A stretch of DNA of 55,635 nucleotides from Chlorobiaceae bacterium (GCA_013335405.1 JAAXVR010000019.1:1-55635); one strand, 5' to 3'. Numbered from the stretch's first letter, positions 1 to 8,623 are shown. Notes: generated by a model from the sequence alone, not told the origin. A program made the numbers and translations.

Positions 1-111
1 AGCAGCATCTCTCCCGGATGCGTCGGGGTTCTGTCTGTCGGTATGCGTGGCATGGTATTGAAATGTTATTACTGCTGCAAATACAGCCAACTGGCTACCA
101 AGGATTTTTAC

Positions 112-198
112 TGTCATCCTGAATGAATCGGAGAGGAATGAAGGATCCATGTTTTTGAATAAGAAGCTCATGGATTCTTCACTTCGTTCAGAATGACA
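112..198. repeat. REP-like imperfect palindrome
   Basis: The left arm (TGTCATCCTGAATGAA) and the right arm (TTCGTTCAGAATGACA) are near-perfect reverse complements around an 85-bp unit. A further half copy (TGTCATCCTGAATGAAACGG) starts at 246. This type of TGTCATCCTGA repeat is widespread between bacterial genes. No gene is visible in positions 1-437; the stretch holds only this element and the start of the direct repeat at 276. Confidence 0.6.
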
Positions 199-275
199 AG
201 AAAAGAGAGCACACAGGAGCAGGGAGTTTGTTCCGAAAGATCGGTGTCATCCTGAATGAAACGGAGTGGAAGGGC

Positions 276-625
276 ACTTGGGGACGTAGCTCAACAAGTC
301 AAAAAGATACATAACCTCTCAAGAAAGGACCACTTATAATGACGTAAAATAAACCTGTTGAAAACGGTATGACGTCAGAGAAAATCGCCGCGAAATAAAA
401 GCAAAGGTCAATGTAGCAGAGAATGGGACATGATACCTTACAGCTTTCCTGCTGATTCCAGAGCTGTGCGAATTGTCTGGAATGGCAGAATGAGCGTGAG
501 TGGTTTTCTTGGCACCGGCAAGGCCCCGTAGCTTGCATACCACGCAGCGACGTTCGGGTCCTTCGCATCGATCAGCAACCCAATCCCTCCGACATGGCTG
601 GATGCCTGTAAACACCTTCTGCCGG
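276..625. repeat. Direct repeat, copy A (pairs with 2965-3315)
   Basis: About 350 bp, roughly 90% identical by eye to 2965-3315 with about a one-base net indel. It covers ~160 bp of non-coding DNA downstream of the GNAT toxin gene plus the 3' part of that gene. Copy A is the intact one; copy B carries a broken toxin fragment. The two copies bracket the toxin-antitoxin pair and the Fic gene. Confidence 0.85.
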
Positions 626-965
626 CGGCCAGCAGCAACTGACCTCCAAGACCTTTTTTGTGAAGAGAGCGGTCAACGGCAAGCCTGCAAAGTCTGAACA
701 TGGGCACAGCATGATTACTCAGCCCTCGTTTGATGATATCCGGAGTCCGGGCATATGCGACCGTAGCAATGCTCAGGCTATAGTATCCCAGAATGGTCTG
801 TTTGCCTGTATCACTGATTGCCAGAAAGGTTTTCGCAGTTTCCTTTGTATGGTTCTGACGCGCATATCGGTAAAAAAACCCGTTGAGCAGTTTGTTACCG
901 CAATCGAACGCTTTTCGGTCATGATGACTGTCGATAGCTTCTTCGTGCCAGGAACAGATGGTCAT
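438..965 (-). CDS. GNAT-family acetyltransferase toxin (TacT-like)
   Basis: A 175-residue single-domain GNAT protein. The acetyl-CoA binding motif A is seen as RLAVDRSLHKKGLGG near residues 93-107, and the C-terminal WYASYGAL segment carries the tyrosine expected near the active site. Family knowledge: TacT/AtaT-type toxins acetylate the amino group of charged tRNAs and stop translation; size and partner fit this group. The start codon overlaps the stop of the upstream DUF1778 antitoxin gene by four bases (ATGA), so the pair is probably translationally coupled. Its 3' half is duplicated in broken form at 3127-3330. The toxin class is well supported; the exact tRNA target cannot be read from the sequence. 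Confidence 0.85.
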   Translation of the reverse strand: MTICSWHEEAIDSHHDRKAFDCGNKLLNGFFYRYARQNHTKETAKTFLAISDTGKQTILGYYSLSIATVAYARTPDIIKRGLSNHAVPMFRLCRLAVDRSLHKKGLGGQLLLAAGRRCLQASSHVGGIGLLIDAKDPNVAAWYASYGALPVPRKPLTLILPFQTIRTALESAGKL

Positions 966-1240
966 TGACGCGCAGGAAGTGCCGCCGCCGCCGCCATGAG
1001 CTTATCATTTGGAGCTGGAGGATTTTCAAGGAGGTTCAGAAGATAACCCGTTTCCTGTTCGGAGAGTTTTAGGTGTTCGTGCTGTTCGATAATGGTGTAT
1101 GCAGCCGAAACCGATGAACGGGTGACGAATTCGGTCAAATCGGTGGACTGGATGGATGCGGCCCGCATGAGCAGCTCCTTCTGCGAGGCATCGATTCGTA
1201 TCGAAAGACGCTGATTGTTTTGTACTGGCGATCGAGGCAT
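962..1240 (-). CDS. DUF1778 ribbon-helix-helix antitoxin (TacA-like)
   Basis: A 92-residue protein beginning MPRSPVQNNQRLSIRIDASQKELL, the N-terminal ribbon-helix-helix pattern of DUF1778 antitoxins, followed by an acidic C-terminal tail (LSEQETGYLLNLLENPPAPNDK) that in this family wraps the GNAT toxin. The frame stays open far upstream, but this ATG matches the family length and has AGGGAA a few bases before it. It lies just upstream of and overlaps the toxin gene. RHH antitoxins usually repress their own promoter; a TACAATTGTA palindrome lies 38 bp upstream at 1278-1287. Confidence 0.85.
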   Translation of the reverse strand: MPRSPVQNNQRLSIRIDASQKELLMRAASIQSTDLTEFVTRSSVSAAYTIIEQHEHLKLSEQETGYLLNLLENPPAPNDKLMAAAAALPARQ

Positions 1241-1622
1241 GGTTCCCTGTGTTTCGGTTTCGTGTGTATTGAAAGCGTACAATTGTAAAATACTGTTTTT
1301 GTCATGATGCGCAAGCATAAAGGATATCTGTTGTTTCAATTCCAAGGAGACTCGGGAAACGGAGCAGGGGACGCTGATCCGTATCTGAAATAAATCCGCA
1401 TAATACTTTTTAGAATAGGTTGTGGATGAGCGGAACCCACTGTTCGATAACGGTACAATGGCAGTGCGTGCAAACAAGTTGCTACATGAACGAGGCGAGG
1501 CGAATGCATTTCGCAGGTCAGCAACGAAGAACTCCGGCAAGCCAGCGATAACGGTGCGCGTTCATCCGGGATTCTGGAGAGCGTTCTGCCGGAACCGTAT
1601 TTGTGGATGAGGCCGGAACGAA
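1241..1622. promoter_or_regulatory. Intergenic region with candidate antitoxin operator
   Basis: This 382-bp stretch separates the antitoxin gene from the Fic gene; all three genes are on the minus strand. It contains the 10-bp palindrome TACAATTGTA (1278-1287), a plausible self-regulation site for the ribbon-helix-helix antitoxin. The open frames in it look like chance and no conserved protein was recognised. Confidence 0.4.
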
Positions 1623-2825
1623 TTATAGGAGCGAATGAGCCGGAAAGAGATTGGGAAAAAGATGGTCGAGGGCTGCAGCCGGAAAGCGAAGGGATACCGG
1701 TCCTTTTGGTGAATCCGATCCGAGAATGCCGTTTTCGAGTAGCGACGAGAGCAGTGATCTTGCACTCCGTTCCTTAAGGTTCGTGATGCGGCAAGCGTCG
1801 CCGCGAGTGAGTTCACCTTTGAGCAGCGTCATTTCGAGTATTGTGAACGCTTCGGGCTTCCAGTTCTGTTCTGAGCAATAACGGGATAAACGCGTTGCAA
1901 GGCTTTCGAGATCGAACAGTTGCTGCATGAATGCTATCTGGTCTATGCAGATGTCGAGGAACCAGCCGATAAACGTGTTGAGCGCTTTCATCGACAGATT
2001 TCCCCTTCCGTCAAGGTCTCCCTGACGCGGCATATCGGCCATATCCATCATGATCATATAGTCATTGGGACTATTGATGCCACGGGCAAGTCCCCGGGAT
2101 ACTGACCAGAGTCCATGGGCACCGATTCCTGCCCTCAATGCCATTGCATGGCTCATCAGGCGGCTTACGCGGCCATTTCCGTCAGGGAACGGATGGATAT
2201 AGTTGAACCGGTGATGCGCGGATGCCAGAGCCGCAAGCTGCATACCTTTTCCGATTTGGTGTGTATCGAATCTCGATTCGAAATAATTCATAAATGCGTC
2301 AACCGATGTGCTTGAAGGCGGCAGGTGTCTGCCGACGGCAACATCATGCAGCGGCAACTGCCGGAATTTTCCGGGTATAACACAGATTGTCTTGCCATCC
2401 CGTTCAAGAATCCGCATCGATTCAGGTAAGTCGATATAAAATTCCCGGTGCAGCCATTGTATAAATTCAATCGATGAGGGTTCAGGAAGCGTGCCGGAGG
2501 CGTGCAGAACATCGATTTTTTTCTGTATCCGGATGTGGGAAACAGCTTCCATCTGGAGATTTCTTTTTTTCGGATCGCTCGTGTCAAATCTGCTTTGCAA
2601 TGCCTGTTCGATGTCATGGGGTCTGGTATTGTGCCCTTCGATAAGGTTCGAGTAGTAGCAGTTCATGACCCTTACAAGATCGGCAAGGTTGGCTGCGGTT
2701 CGGAAGTGAAGTCGTCCACCAAGACGCGCGGCCGCATCTGCGAGTACAGCCACCCGATCGACAATTTCGGGAAGAAGGGTGTCAGGAATACACGGCTCTA
2801 TTCTTTGCGGTGGTTCTGTGATCAT
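1623..2825 (-). CDS. Fic family protein (AMPylase-type, class II)
   Basis: A 400-residue Fic/DOC protein. The catalytic motif [12 protein letters not shown] is at residues 211-222 with the catalytic histidine first. An N-terminal inhibitory helix motif, SNLIEG, is at residues 59-64, the (S/T)xxxE(G/N) signature of class II Fic proteins, in which the glutamate blocks productive ATP binding. An N-terminal DUF4172/Fic_N-like region and a C-terminal winged-helix-like segment (around 320-395) complete the usual layout of stand-alone Fic proteins. Family role: transfer of AMP or another phosphate-containing group to a target protein. No separate antitoxin partner is needed because the inhibitory motif is in cis. 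It sits between the two copies of the direct repeat, so it may have moved with the toxin-antitoxin pair. Confidence 0.9.
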   Translation of the reverse strand: MITEPPQRIEPCIPDTLLPEIVDRVAVLADAAARLGGRLHFRTAANLADLVRVMNCYYSNLIEGHNTRPHDIEQALQSRFDTSDPKKRNLQMEAVSHIRIQKKIDVLHASGTLPEPSSIEFIQWLHREFYIDLPESMRILERDGKTICVIPGKFRQLPLHDVAVGRHLPPSSTSVDAFMNYFESRFDTHQIGKGMQLAALASAHHRFNYIHPFPDGNGRVSRLMSHAMALRAGIGAHGLWSVSRGLARGINSPNDYMIMMDMADMPRQGDLDGRGNLSMKALNTFIGWFLDICIDQIAFMQQLFDLESLATRLSRYCSEQNWKPEAFTILEMTLLKGELTRGDACRITNLKERSARSLLSSLLENGILGSDSPKGPVSLRFPAAALDHLFPNLFPAHSLL

Positions 2826-2964
2826 ATTGCCGATATGTAATTTTGGTTTTATCTATAATATAAAACAAGATATTTTGATATATACGGTTATTATTGCCGA
2901 TCTTTTTGCCGATTTCTGCGGCGTGTTTATCTAACAAAGGAATAGGGGAAATCCTGGAGGGGCG

Positions 2965-3315
2965 ACTTGGGGACGCAGCTCAACAAGTCAAAATGATACA
3001 TAACCTCACAAGAAAGGACCACTTATAATGACGTAAAATAAACCTGTTGAAAACGGTATGACGTCAGAGAAAATCGCCGCGAAATAAAAGCAAAGGTCAA
3101 TGCAGCAGAGAATGGGACTTGATGTCTAACAGTTTTCCTGCTGATTCCAGTGCTGTGCGAATTGTCTGGAATGGCAGAATGAGCGTGAGTGGTTTCCGGG
3201 GTAACGGCAGTGCCCCGTAACCAGCGTACCATGCCGCTGCAGTCTGGTTTTTGGCATCGATGAGCAATCCGGGGCCCCGCCGAAACGGCTGGCTCCCTGT
3301 AAACACCTTCTGCCG
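2965..3315. repeat. Direct repeat, copy B (pairs with 276-625)
   Basis: Same orientation as 276-625 and about 90% identical by eye. It starts at ACTTGGGGACG and ends at CTTCTGCCGG in both copies. It lies immediately left of the PH-domain gene and contains the degraded toxin fragment. Confidence 0.85.
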
Positions 3316-3330
3316 GAATCGCAGCGTTGG
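3127..3330 (-). pseudogene. Truncated, frameshifted copy of the GNAT toxin gene
   Basis: The minus strand encodes GLLIDAKNQTAAAWYAGYG followed by PLPRKPLTLILPFQTIRTAL, almost identical to the C-terminal third of the toxin at 438-965. The upstream piece RRCLQGASRFGG is in a different frame, so a frameshift separates it from the GLLIDAK segment. The normal TAA stop has become TTA, which lets the frame run on. The N-terminal half of the toxin is missing. It is a decayed duplicate and cannot make an active acetyltransferase. Confidence 0.8.
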
Positions 3331-3445
3331 ATGAGTCTCGGCACAAGAGTCTGGCAAAGAATGCCTTCCTCGAGGGATTTCCCTTTCGGCGGTTCAGGTC
3401 GCTTTCGGAAATACGGATGTTGTTGTGGCTGCGGACCGACATTTT

Positions 3446-3952
3446 CTATCTGGAGGGAGCAGTATCCTGCAATGCGTCGATGGCTTCCATGGCTTTACGG
3501 CGGAACCCGAGCGGATCGCCGATTCCGGAGATCGGAGTGATCCCGCCGCCTGTGCCGCAGATGCTGAGCGTGCCATACCCAAGCATACGGCCAAGTACGC
3601 CCTGCTCCACATGAAAGCTTTCGACTTTGCTGTGGTTGAGTTCGATGGTGCTGCGCTTTATAAAACCGAATTTCACGATCACCCGTTTCGAGGTAACGGC
3701 GAGTTCCGTAGCGTGCCGCCTGATGAAGGCTTCGCCGGCAAACCAGATCCCTCCGAGCAGAACTGCAATGCCGAGATACCACGTAATCGATGCAAGCTCG
3801 GTACTGCCGGCCAGAGAGGCGCGAAGCGACAAAGAAGCGAGTACGACAGCAACAGCCGCGAACAGCATGGCCTTGACGAAAATCGTCCAGTGAAGTTTTG
3901 CTTTCGCATAGAGCTTTTCACCCTGCATGAGATTCTTTTCGACGTATCCCAT
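3446..3952 (-). CDS. PH domain-containing membrane protein (bPH2/YdbS-like)
   Basis: A 168-residue protein when started at ATG 3952 (MGYVEKNLMQGEKLYAKAKLHW). A hydrophobic pair around residues 27-70 forms a two-helix membrane anchor. It is followed by a bacterial PH-like (DUF304) domain with the typical ELAVTSKRVIVKFGFIKRSTIELNHSKVESFHVEQGVLGRMLGYGT pattern, broken here only for description. The frame stays open upstream to a TTG at 4009 inside the preceding gene, but the ATG start fits the family better. It lies 28 bp after the DUF389 gene on the same strand, so the two are probably co-transcribed. Function in this family is unknown; a membrane-stress or protein-scaffold role is often assumed. 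Confidence 0.8.
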   Translation of the reverse strand: MGYVEKNLMQGEKLYAKAKLHWTIFVKAMLFAAVAVVLASLSLRASLAGSTELASITWYLGIAVLLGGIWFAGEAFIRRHATELAVTSKRVIVKFGFIKRSTIELNHSKVESFHVEQGVLGRMLGYGTLSICGTGGGITPISGIGDPLGFRRKAMEAIDALQDTAPSR

Positions 3953-3980
3953 AACGTTTTTTTCTGTTTCTTCTTTCTGA

Positions 3981-5309
3981 TTACCGGAAGAGATTTCCGC
4001 CCTGTTCAAAAACCACGCGCAGCGTATCGTTCTGCAACCTTGCCTGAAGCCATGTCTTCACTTTTTGCCGTTCGTTCTCAGCAAGACCTCCGGACGAGGA
4101 AATAACCACATAGGCAAATTTTACGGGTTCTTCACCATCTTCGACGCTGAAACGATAGGGTTCGGCAAACAGGCAGGAGCTGATCGACGGAAATACCGCC
4201 CGCAGCTCCTTGAGCAGGTGCTTGCCGGTATAGGCTCTCTGCTGGAGACTGTCACGGATTTTGCGGTTATCGTCGAGGGCAAGGGAAAGACTTCTGAGTT
4301 GCGAGCGTATTTTCTCCTTTTCGCTGAGTTCCCCGGTAATATCCGCAAACGAAATACCCTGTTCAAACGAAAGCTTAACATCCCCGAGACCGAAAGCCGC
4401 AGCCCTTTTCTGCAGTTCAGCCTTGCTCTCGGTGGTGAGTGTATGCCCGGCGTAGATCAGCGTTATTCTCCTTGTATCGGCATCGATGTCGTTTCGCAGC
4501 AGATAGTCGCCCCGAAAGAACTGAACAGCACTCACGAACCGTCCGGCGTTCTCCGTAAACCGCTCTTTCATGACAAGGATATAGCCGAAATAGATACTCG
4601 GTATTAGCGTTACGAGCATAACCGCGGTAATCCACCGGTTGATCCGCTTTTTCTGCGCTTCGGCGATATCGCTGCGTATTGGAAATTTCAGGAACTGGGA
4701 GACGATTACCGTCGAGAGGCCAATGAATACGGTATTGATGGTGAACAGATAAAAGGCGCCGAAAAAGAAAGCGAACTGACCGGTTCCGATACCGTATCCG
4801 GCAGTACAGAGCGGCGGCATGAGCGCCGTGGCGATGGCGACACCGGGTACGACGTTGCCTTTCAGTTTCGTTGTCAGTGACATCGTACCGGCCAGACCGC
4901 CGAACAGGGCAATGAGCACATCATAGATAGTGGGGCTGGTTCGGGCCAGGAGCTCGGAGTATGCACTTGAAACCGGGCTCACCGCGAAATAGAGCGTTGA
5001 CGTGATGAGGCTTGCCGCTATGGCAAACGAGAGATTTTTGACCGAGCGGCGCAGAAGCACAAAATCATAGGTTGCGATGCTGTATCCTATCCCGTTTATC
5101 GGCCCCATAAGCGGCGATATCAGCATCGCCCCGATAATGACTGCGGTTGCATTGGTATTGAGTCCCACCGAAGCGAGAACGATGGCGAAGATCAGGATCC
5201 AGAGACGGGCCCCCTTGAACTCTATATCACTTTCAACAGCGCTGTGAATATCCTTGAAAGATTCGGTGTCACGACTGATGCTGAGGTATTGTAACAGTTT
5301 GTTCATCAT
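3981..5309 (-). CDS. DUF389 / TIGR00271 family membrane protein
   Basis: A 442-residue protein. The N-terminal 240 residues hold about six membrane helices with the DUF389 signature regions (NATAVIIGAMLISPLMGPI and the VVPGVAIATALMPPLCTAG segment). The C-terminal 200 residues are soluble and of OmpA-like or periplasmic-type mixed alpha/beta composition. Members of this family are found in many bacteria and archaea; their function is not established. Two adjacent ATG codons are present at the start; the first is given. The PH-domain gene follows directly. Confidence 0.85.
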   Translation of the reverse strand: MMNKLLQYLSISRDTESFKDIHSAVESDIEFKGARLWILIFAIVLASVGLNTNATAVIIGAMLISPLMGPINGIGYSIATYDFVLLRRSVKNLSFAIAASLITSTLYFAVSPVSSAYSELLARTSPTIYDVLIALFGGLAGTMSLTTKLKGNVVPGVAIATALMPPLCTAGYGIGTGQFAFFFGAFYLFTINTVFIGLSTVIVSQFLKFPIRSDIAEAQKKRINRWITAVMLVTLIPSIYFGYILVMKERFTENAGRFVSAVQFFRGDYLLRNDIDADTRRITLIYAGHTLTTESKAELQKRAAAFGLGDVKLSFEQGISFADITGELSEKEKIRSQLRSLSLALDDNRKIRDSLQQRAYTGKHLLKELRAVFPSISSCLFAEPYRFSVEDGEEPVKFAYVVISSSGGLAENERQKVKTWLQARLQNDTLRVVFEQGGNLFR

Positions 5310-5775
5310 TAACGGGTATGGTCAACAACAGGGATAAAGAAATTAACCGGTTGAATAAAATACAGCAATTTTTCGGGTTTCCGTTCTCTTATTGAGAGCT
5401 GGAGACCTGGGAACGTTGCCCGGGAAGCAAAAAAAACAAAGCGGAGATTCTCACCGCCTTCATCGAGTGTTGTTTCGAAGAAGAGCCGCTCATTGTCGTA
5501 TGATTTTGTTTTTTCCGGGAGCGCTGAGAGAGCTCCCTCGGCAAGTCAAAAAGAGGCAACACCTCTCTTTCTCAGAAAGGATTGCGATCCCGAACCCGAT
5601 TTGCGTGATGAGTTTCGACTGGTGCGTAATGGTCAAACCAATTTTTTTGTTTCACTCTTCCTCAAGCCTGTTTCCACATCAGGCTCGACCGGATTGAAGA
5701 TTGCAAATCCTGATCGTATATTTTAAAGGATGAAGATTTCAGCATGATCGATCGCAAACCGGAATCCGGAAAACC
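5310..5775. other. Intergenic region, no gene seen
   Basis: 466 bp between the divergently transcribed DUF389 and nitroreductase genes, so promoters for both should lie here. A stretch at about 5535-5585 (CAAGTCAAAAAGAGGCAACA followed by CCTCTC and AGAAAGGA) resembles part of the 276-625 repeat (CAAGTCAAAAAGATACATAA, CCTCTC, AGAAAGGA). No open frame with recognisable protein similarity was found. Confidence 0.4.
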
Positions 5776-6342
5776 ATGAACGAGACCATAGCCACAATAC
5801 TCAGGCGCAGAAGTGTGCGCAGCTTCCTTCCCGACCCGGTCGGGCAGGCCGAACTCGAATCGATGCTCGAAGCCGGACGTTACGCACCGAGCGCAATGAA
5901 TCAGCAGCCGTGGCACTTCACGGCCATCCGGAACCCTGAACTGCTTCGGAAGCTTGAAGAAAACTGTAAAACCGCTTTCCTCGAGTCGAAGGTGGACGCT
6001 CTTCGGGAAACAGCACAACAGGAGGGGTTCACTGTTTTTTACCATGCTCCGCTTATGGTTGTCATTTCCGGCGACAGCGGCGCTATTGCCCCGCAATACG
6101 ACTGCACCCTCGCCATGGAGAATATGATACTTGCCGCCACCTCGATTGGTCTGGGCAGTTGCTGGACGCATGCAGTGATGATGTTCCATGCCACCGAAAA
6201 AGGCAAGGCCATATTCCGCCAGCTTGGCGTCATCTTTCCGGAAGGGCACCAGCCCTATGCAGCAGCTGTCTTCGGCCGGCCGGTAAAACCTTATCCCGAA
6301 ACTCCGCTGAAAAATGCGGATTGCATCACCATCATGGACTGA
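5776..6342 (+). CDS. Nitroreductase family protein
   Basis: A 188-residue FMN-dependent oxidoreductase. The N-terminal IATILRRRSVRSFLPDPV and the APSAMNQQPWHF segments are the FMN phosphate- and ring-binding signatures of the NfnB/NTR superfamily; GLGSCWTHAVM and the C-terminal GHQPYAAAVFGRP complete the fold. The protein is short, typical of nitroreductases in strict anaerobes. The natural substrate is unknown; flavin- or quinone-type reduction using NAD(P)H is typical of the family. It stands alone on the plus strand, with 433 bp before the radical SAM gene. Confidence 0.88.
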   Translation: MNETIATILRRRSVRSFLPDPVGQAELESMLEAGRYAPSAMNQQPWHFTAIRNPELLRKLEENCKTAFLESKVDALRETAQQEGFTVFYHAPLMVVISGDSGAIAPQYDCTLAMENMILAATSIGLGSCWTHAVMMFHATEKGKAIFRQLGVIFPEGHQPYAAAVFGRPVKPYPETPLKNADCITIMD

Positions 6343-6775
6343 GCTCCGGTCCGCTTCACATCCTGAGGACTCAGGGAGGTTGATCCGTATCTCAAATACA
6401 TCTGACCTGCCACTCCAGAAGAGTTTGAGAGCAGAGAACAGGAGATGGACGGATACTTTTCGTAGAGCGGGTTGCGTTGTTCCTTATGTGATTCTTCACA
6501 GCATATCGCCCTGTTGAAAAAAGGAATTGCCTGTTCCGACAACGGTAATTATCGCTTCAAGAAACGATCGTTGCATGAGATGCAGAGGGGGACCGCCTTG
6601 CTGCCTGTTGTTTTATGGCTATATTTCCATGGATAGCTCCGCTCACGTCTCTTAAAGGCAAAGAACGGAAAAAGCCATCCTTTTTTTCGCGCAATCAACC
6701 CCATATACTCAAGTGCGATGCGTTATCGTTTCAATACGACGCGTTACCATTTGACAATCCTGACGGTGACCGTTA
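6343..6775. other. Intergenic region upstream of the radical SAM gene
   Basis: 433 bp without a convincing gene. Close to the next start codon the pentamer CGTTA occurs three times (near 6722, 6741 and 6771), and a TTGACA-like hexamer lies at 6755-6760. These may be promoter or operator elements of the radical SAM gene, but the spacing to the ATG is too short for a normal -35/-10 promoter using that hexamer. Confidence 0.3.
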
Positions 6776-7777
6776 ATGAAAACTCATGACTTACTGAACA
6801 AGACAAGATCGGGCGAATCGCTTTCGCGCGACGAACTGCTTGTTCTGCTTGATCTTCCGCCGGATTCTTCCGATACCTATATGGTCATGGCTGAGGCAAA
6901 CCGTATTTCGAAGGAGGTATCGGACGGAAACGCTGAAGTTCATGCTCAGTTTGCCGTCAATCTTGCGCCGTGCAGTTGCGATTGCCTGTTTTGTTCGTTT
7001 GCTGAAGTCAACGGGGTATTCACTGCCTCGACGGTGTTGAGTCCGGGTCAGGCTGTTGCTTATGCGCGCCAGTTTGAAACGGACGGCGCGAACGCTCTTT
7101 TTCTGATGTCGACGGCGCACTATCCGTTTGAGCGTTTTCTGGAAACAGCAAAGGAGGTGCGCAAAAACCTGAAGCCGGAAACAACCTTGATTGCCAATGT
7201 CGGCGACCAGTCACTCAGGAGTGCAATCAAGCTCAAAGATGCCGGGTTCACCGGTGTGTATCATGCGCTTCGGCTTCGCGAAGGAATCGATACCTCCCTT
7301 GATGTGGGCAAGAGGAAGCGGAGTATTCTCAACTTCAGGGAGGCCGGTCTGGAAGTTGGAACATGCGTGGAACCTGTTGGTCCTGAACATACCAATGCGG
7401 AACTTGCCGATATGATCGCATTTACCGCATCGTTCAATCCTGCTTTTAGCGGCGCGGCGCGCAGGATTCCCATACCGGGCACCAGATTAGCCGCACGAGG
7501 GATCATCAGCGAGCTGCGGATGGCACAGATCGTTGCCGTTACCAGACTGGGTATGCCGAGGAGTGTTTCCGGCAATTGCACCCATGAACCCTGCACGTTG
7601 GGCGCTATCGCAGGCGCTAATCTCTTCTGGGCCGAAGTGGGAGCCAATCCCCGCGACGTTCAGGCGAAGACTGAGGAGGGAAGAGGTGAAAGCGTGACCA
7701 GTTGCCGCACTATTTTTCAGGAAAGTAATTGGGCGGTGCCTGATGGACCCTCACGGTTTTATAATCGCTTTCCGTGA
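6776..7777 (+). CDS. Radical SAM protein, biotin synthase-like (possible BciD relative)
   Basis: A 333-residue radical SAM enzyme. The [4Fe-4S] motif CxxxCxxC is C66, C70 and C73 (PCSCDCLFCSF), with an additional C68. The layout is that of BioB/HydE-type proteins: a complete TIM-barrel core with GTCVEPVGPEHT and PIPGTRLAARG segments, and a C-terminal part with NCTHEPCTLGAIAGANLFWAE and two further cysteines. In green sulfur bacteria one protein of this kind, BciD, oxidises the C-7 methyl group to formyl in bacteriochlorophyll e synthesis. The context (chlorophyll organism) allows that role, but no carotenoid or chlorophyll gene is next to it, so BciD is only a hypothesis. It is not BioB itself by sequence impression. 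Confidence 0.75.
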   Translation: MKTHDLLNKTRSGESLSRDELLVLLDLPPDSSDTYMVMAEANRISKEVSDGNAEVHAQFAVNLAPCSCDCLFCSFAEVNGVFTASTVLSPGQAVAYARQFETDGANALFLMSTAHYPFERFLETAKEVRKNLKPETTLIANVGDQSLRSAIKLKDAGFTGVYHALRLREGIDTSLDVGKRKRSILNFREAGLEVGTCVEPVGPEHTNAELADMIAFTASFNPAFSGAARRIPIPGTRLAARGIISELRMAQIVAVTRLGMPRSVSGNCTHEPCTLGAIAGANLFWAEVGANPRDVQAKTEEGRGESVTSCRTIFQESNWAVPDGPSRFYNRFP

Positions 7778-8008
7778 TCAGATAACTGAAAATATTCCGC
7801 TCTCTCTCTGCAGGTCGGGTGACGTTGACCTGTATATGAAATAACCCTTGAGGATATGCCTGTAAGCGCTTATTAACGCCTTTTATCAAGGTCGTCAATG
7901 CTCCAGTGAGAGAAAGCATGCGAAATTATCCGCCAGGAATTCATCAAGAGCATCATCCGGATTTTTTCCGGGAGGACAGCAGACGCGATGAAGGATCATA
8001 AAAGCCTG

Positions 8009-8030
8009 AACTCCTTAAAGCAGGAGTTTT
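8009..8030 (+). terminator. Short hairpin, possible weak terminator
   Basis: AACTCCT and AGGAGTT form a 7-bp stem with a six-base loop followed by only a few T residues. It lies about 230 bp after the radical SAM gene and 36 bp before the next start codon, so it could also act in the leader of the following gene. Confidence 0.3.
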
Positions 8031-8065
8031 CCTGACGATTCCCGGAAATCAGACCCGAATAACAG

Positions 8066-8623
8066 ATGAAGCTTCGGTTGCTTGTTGGCCTGACGGCACT
8101 TATCGCCCCGTTCCTGCATTCACTGTCGGATTTTATAGAACTTTATCAGGGGGGATTCTCGACCGGTCAGCTCTGGCTCAACTACCTCGCCTTTCTTCCC
8201 ATGCCCTGGCTTTTGCTTGGGATATCTATGCTGCACGAAGAGCCCGGCCCGGGGTGGACCGCTCTTGCCGGCGCACTTCTGTACGGCGTTGCATTCACCT
8301 ATTTCAGTCACACGACACTCCTGGCTCTCGAGCAGCATGTGACAACATACGAAGCACTCTGGGGGTTACTCGGAAGCACCTACACGGTGCACGGAGCTCT
8401 CATGGTCTGTGGCGGCCTGATGTTCGGTATTTCAGCACTTCGAGCGGGATGTCTTCCAAAGGTCTCACTGCTGCTTTTCCTCTTCGGCCTAAGCTTGAAT
8501 TTTGTCCTTGCTCTTCTTCCGGTCCCTGATATTTATCAGACGGCGGGCAGCACCCTGCGCAACATCGGGCTCATGGCAATGGGCTATGCGGTTCTTTCCA
8601 GACACCTCCGCTACCCGAACTAA
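8066..8623 (+). CDS. Conserved-type integral membrane protein, unknown function
   Basis: A 185-residue protein made of about six hydrophobic helices (around residues 5-20, 32-55, 65-85, 95-120, 128-152, 160-178) with short loops. The first helix resembles an uncleaved signal anchor. I do not recognise a family motif. Histidines are placed in or near helices 1, 3 and 4 (H18, H79 region, H91, H109), which could suggest haem or metal binding, but this is only an impression. It has no obvious Shine-Dalgarno site, and its neighbours do not suggest a pathway. Confidence 0.65.
   Translation: MKLRLLVGLTALIAPFLHSLSDFIELYQGGFSTGQLWLNYLAFLPMPWLLLGISMLHEEPGPGWTALAGALLYGVAFTYFSHTTLLALEQHVTTYEALWGLLGSTYTVHGALMVCGGLMFGISALRAGCLPKVSLLLFLFGLSLNFVLALLPVPDIYQTAGSTLRNIGLMAMGYAVLSRHLRYPN

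Noticed and set aside
6776-7777. Firm naming as bciD or bioB
   Set aside because: The motif and size fit several radical SAM subfamilies, and no adjacent pigment or biotin gene supports a name.
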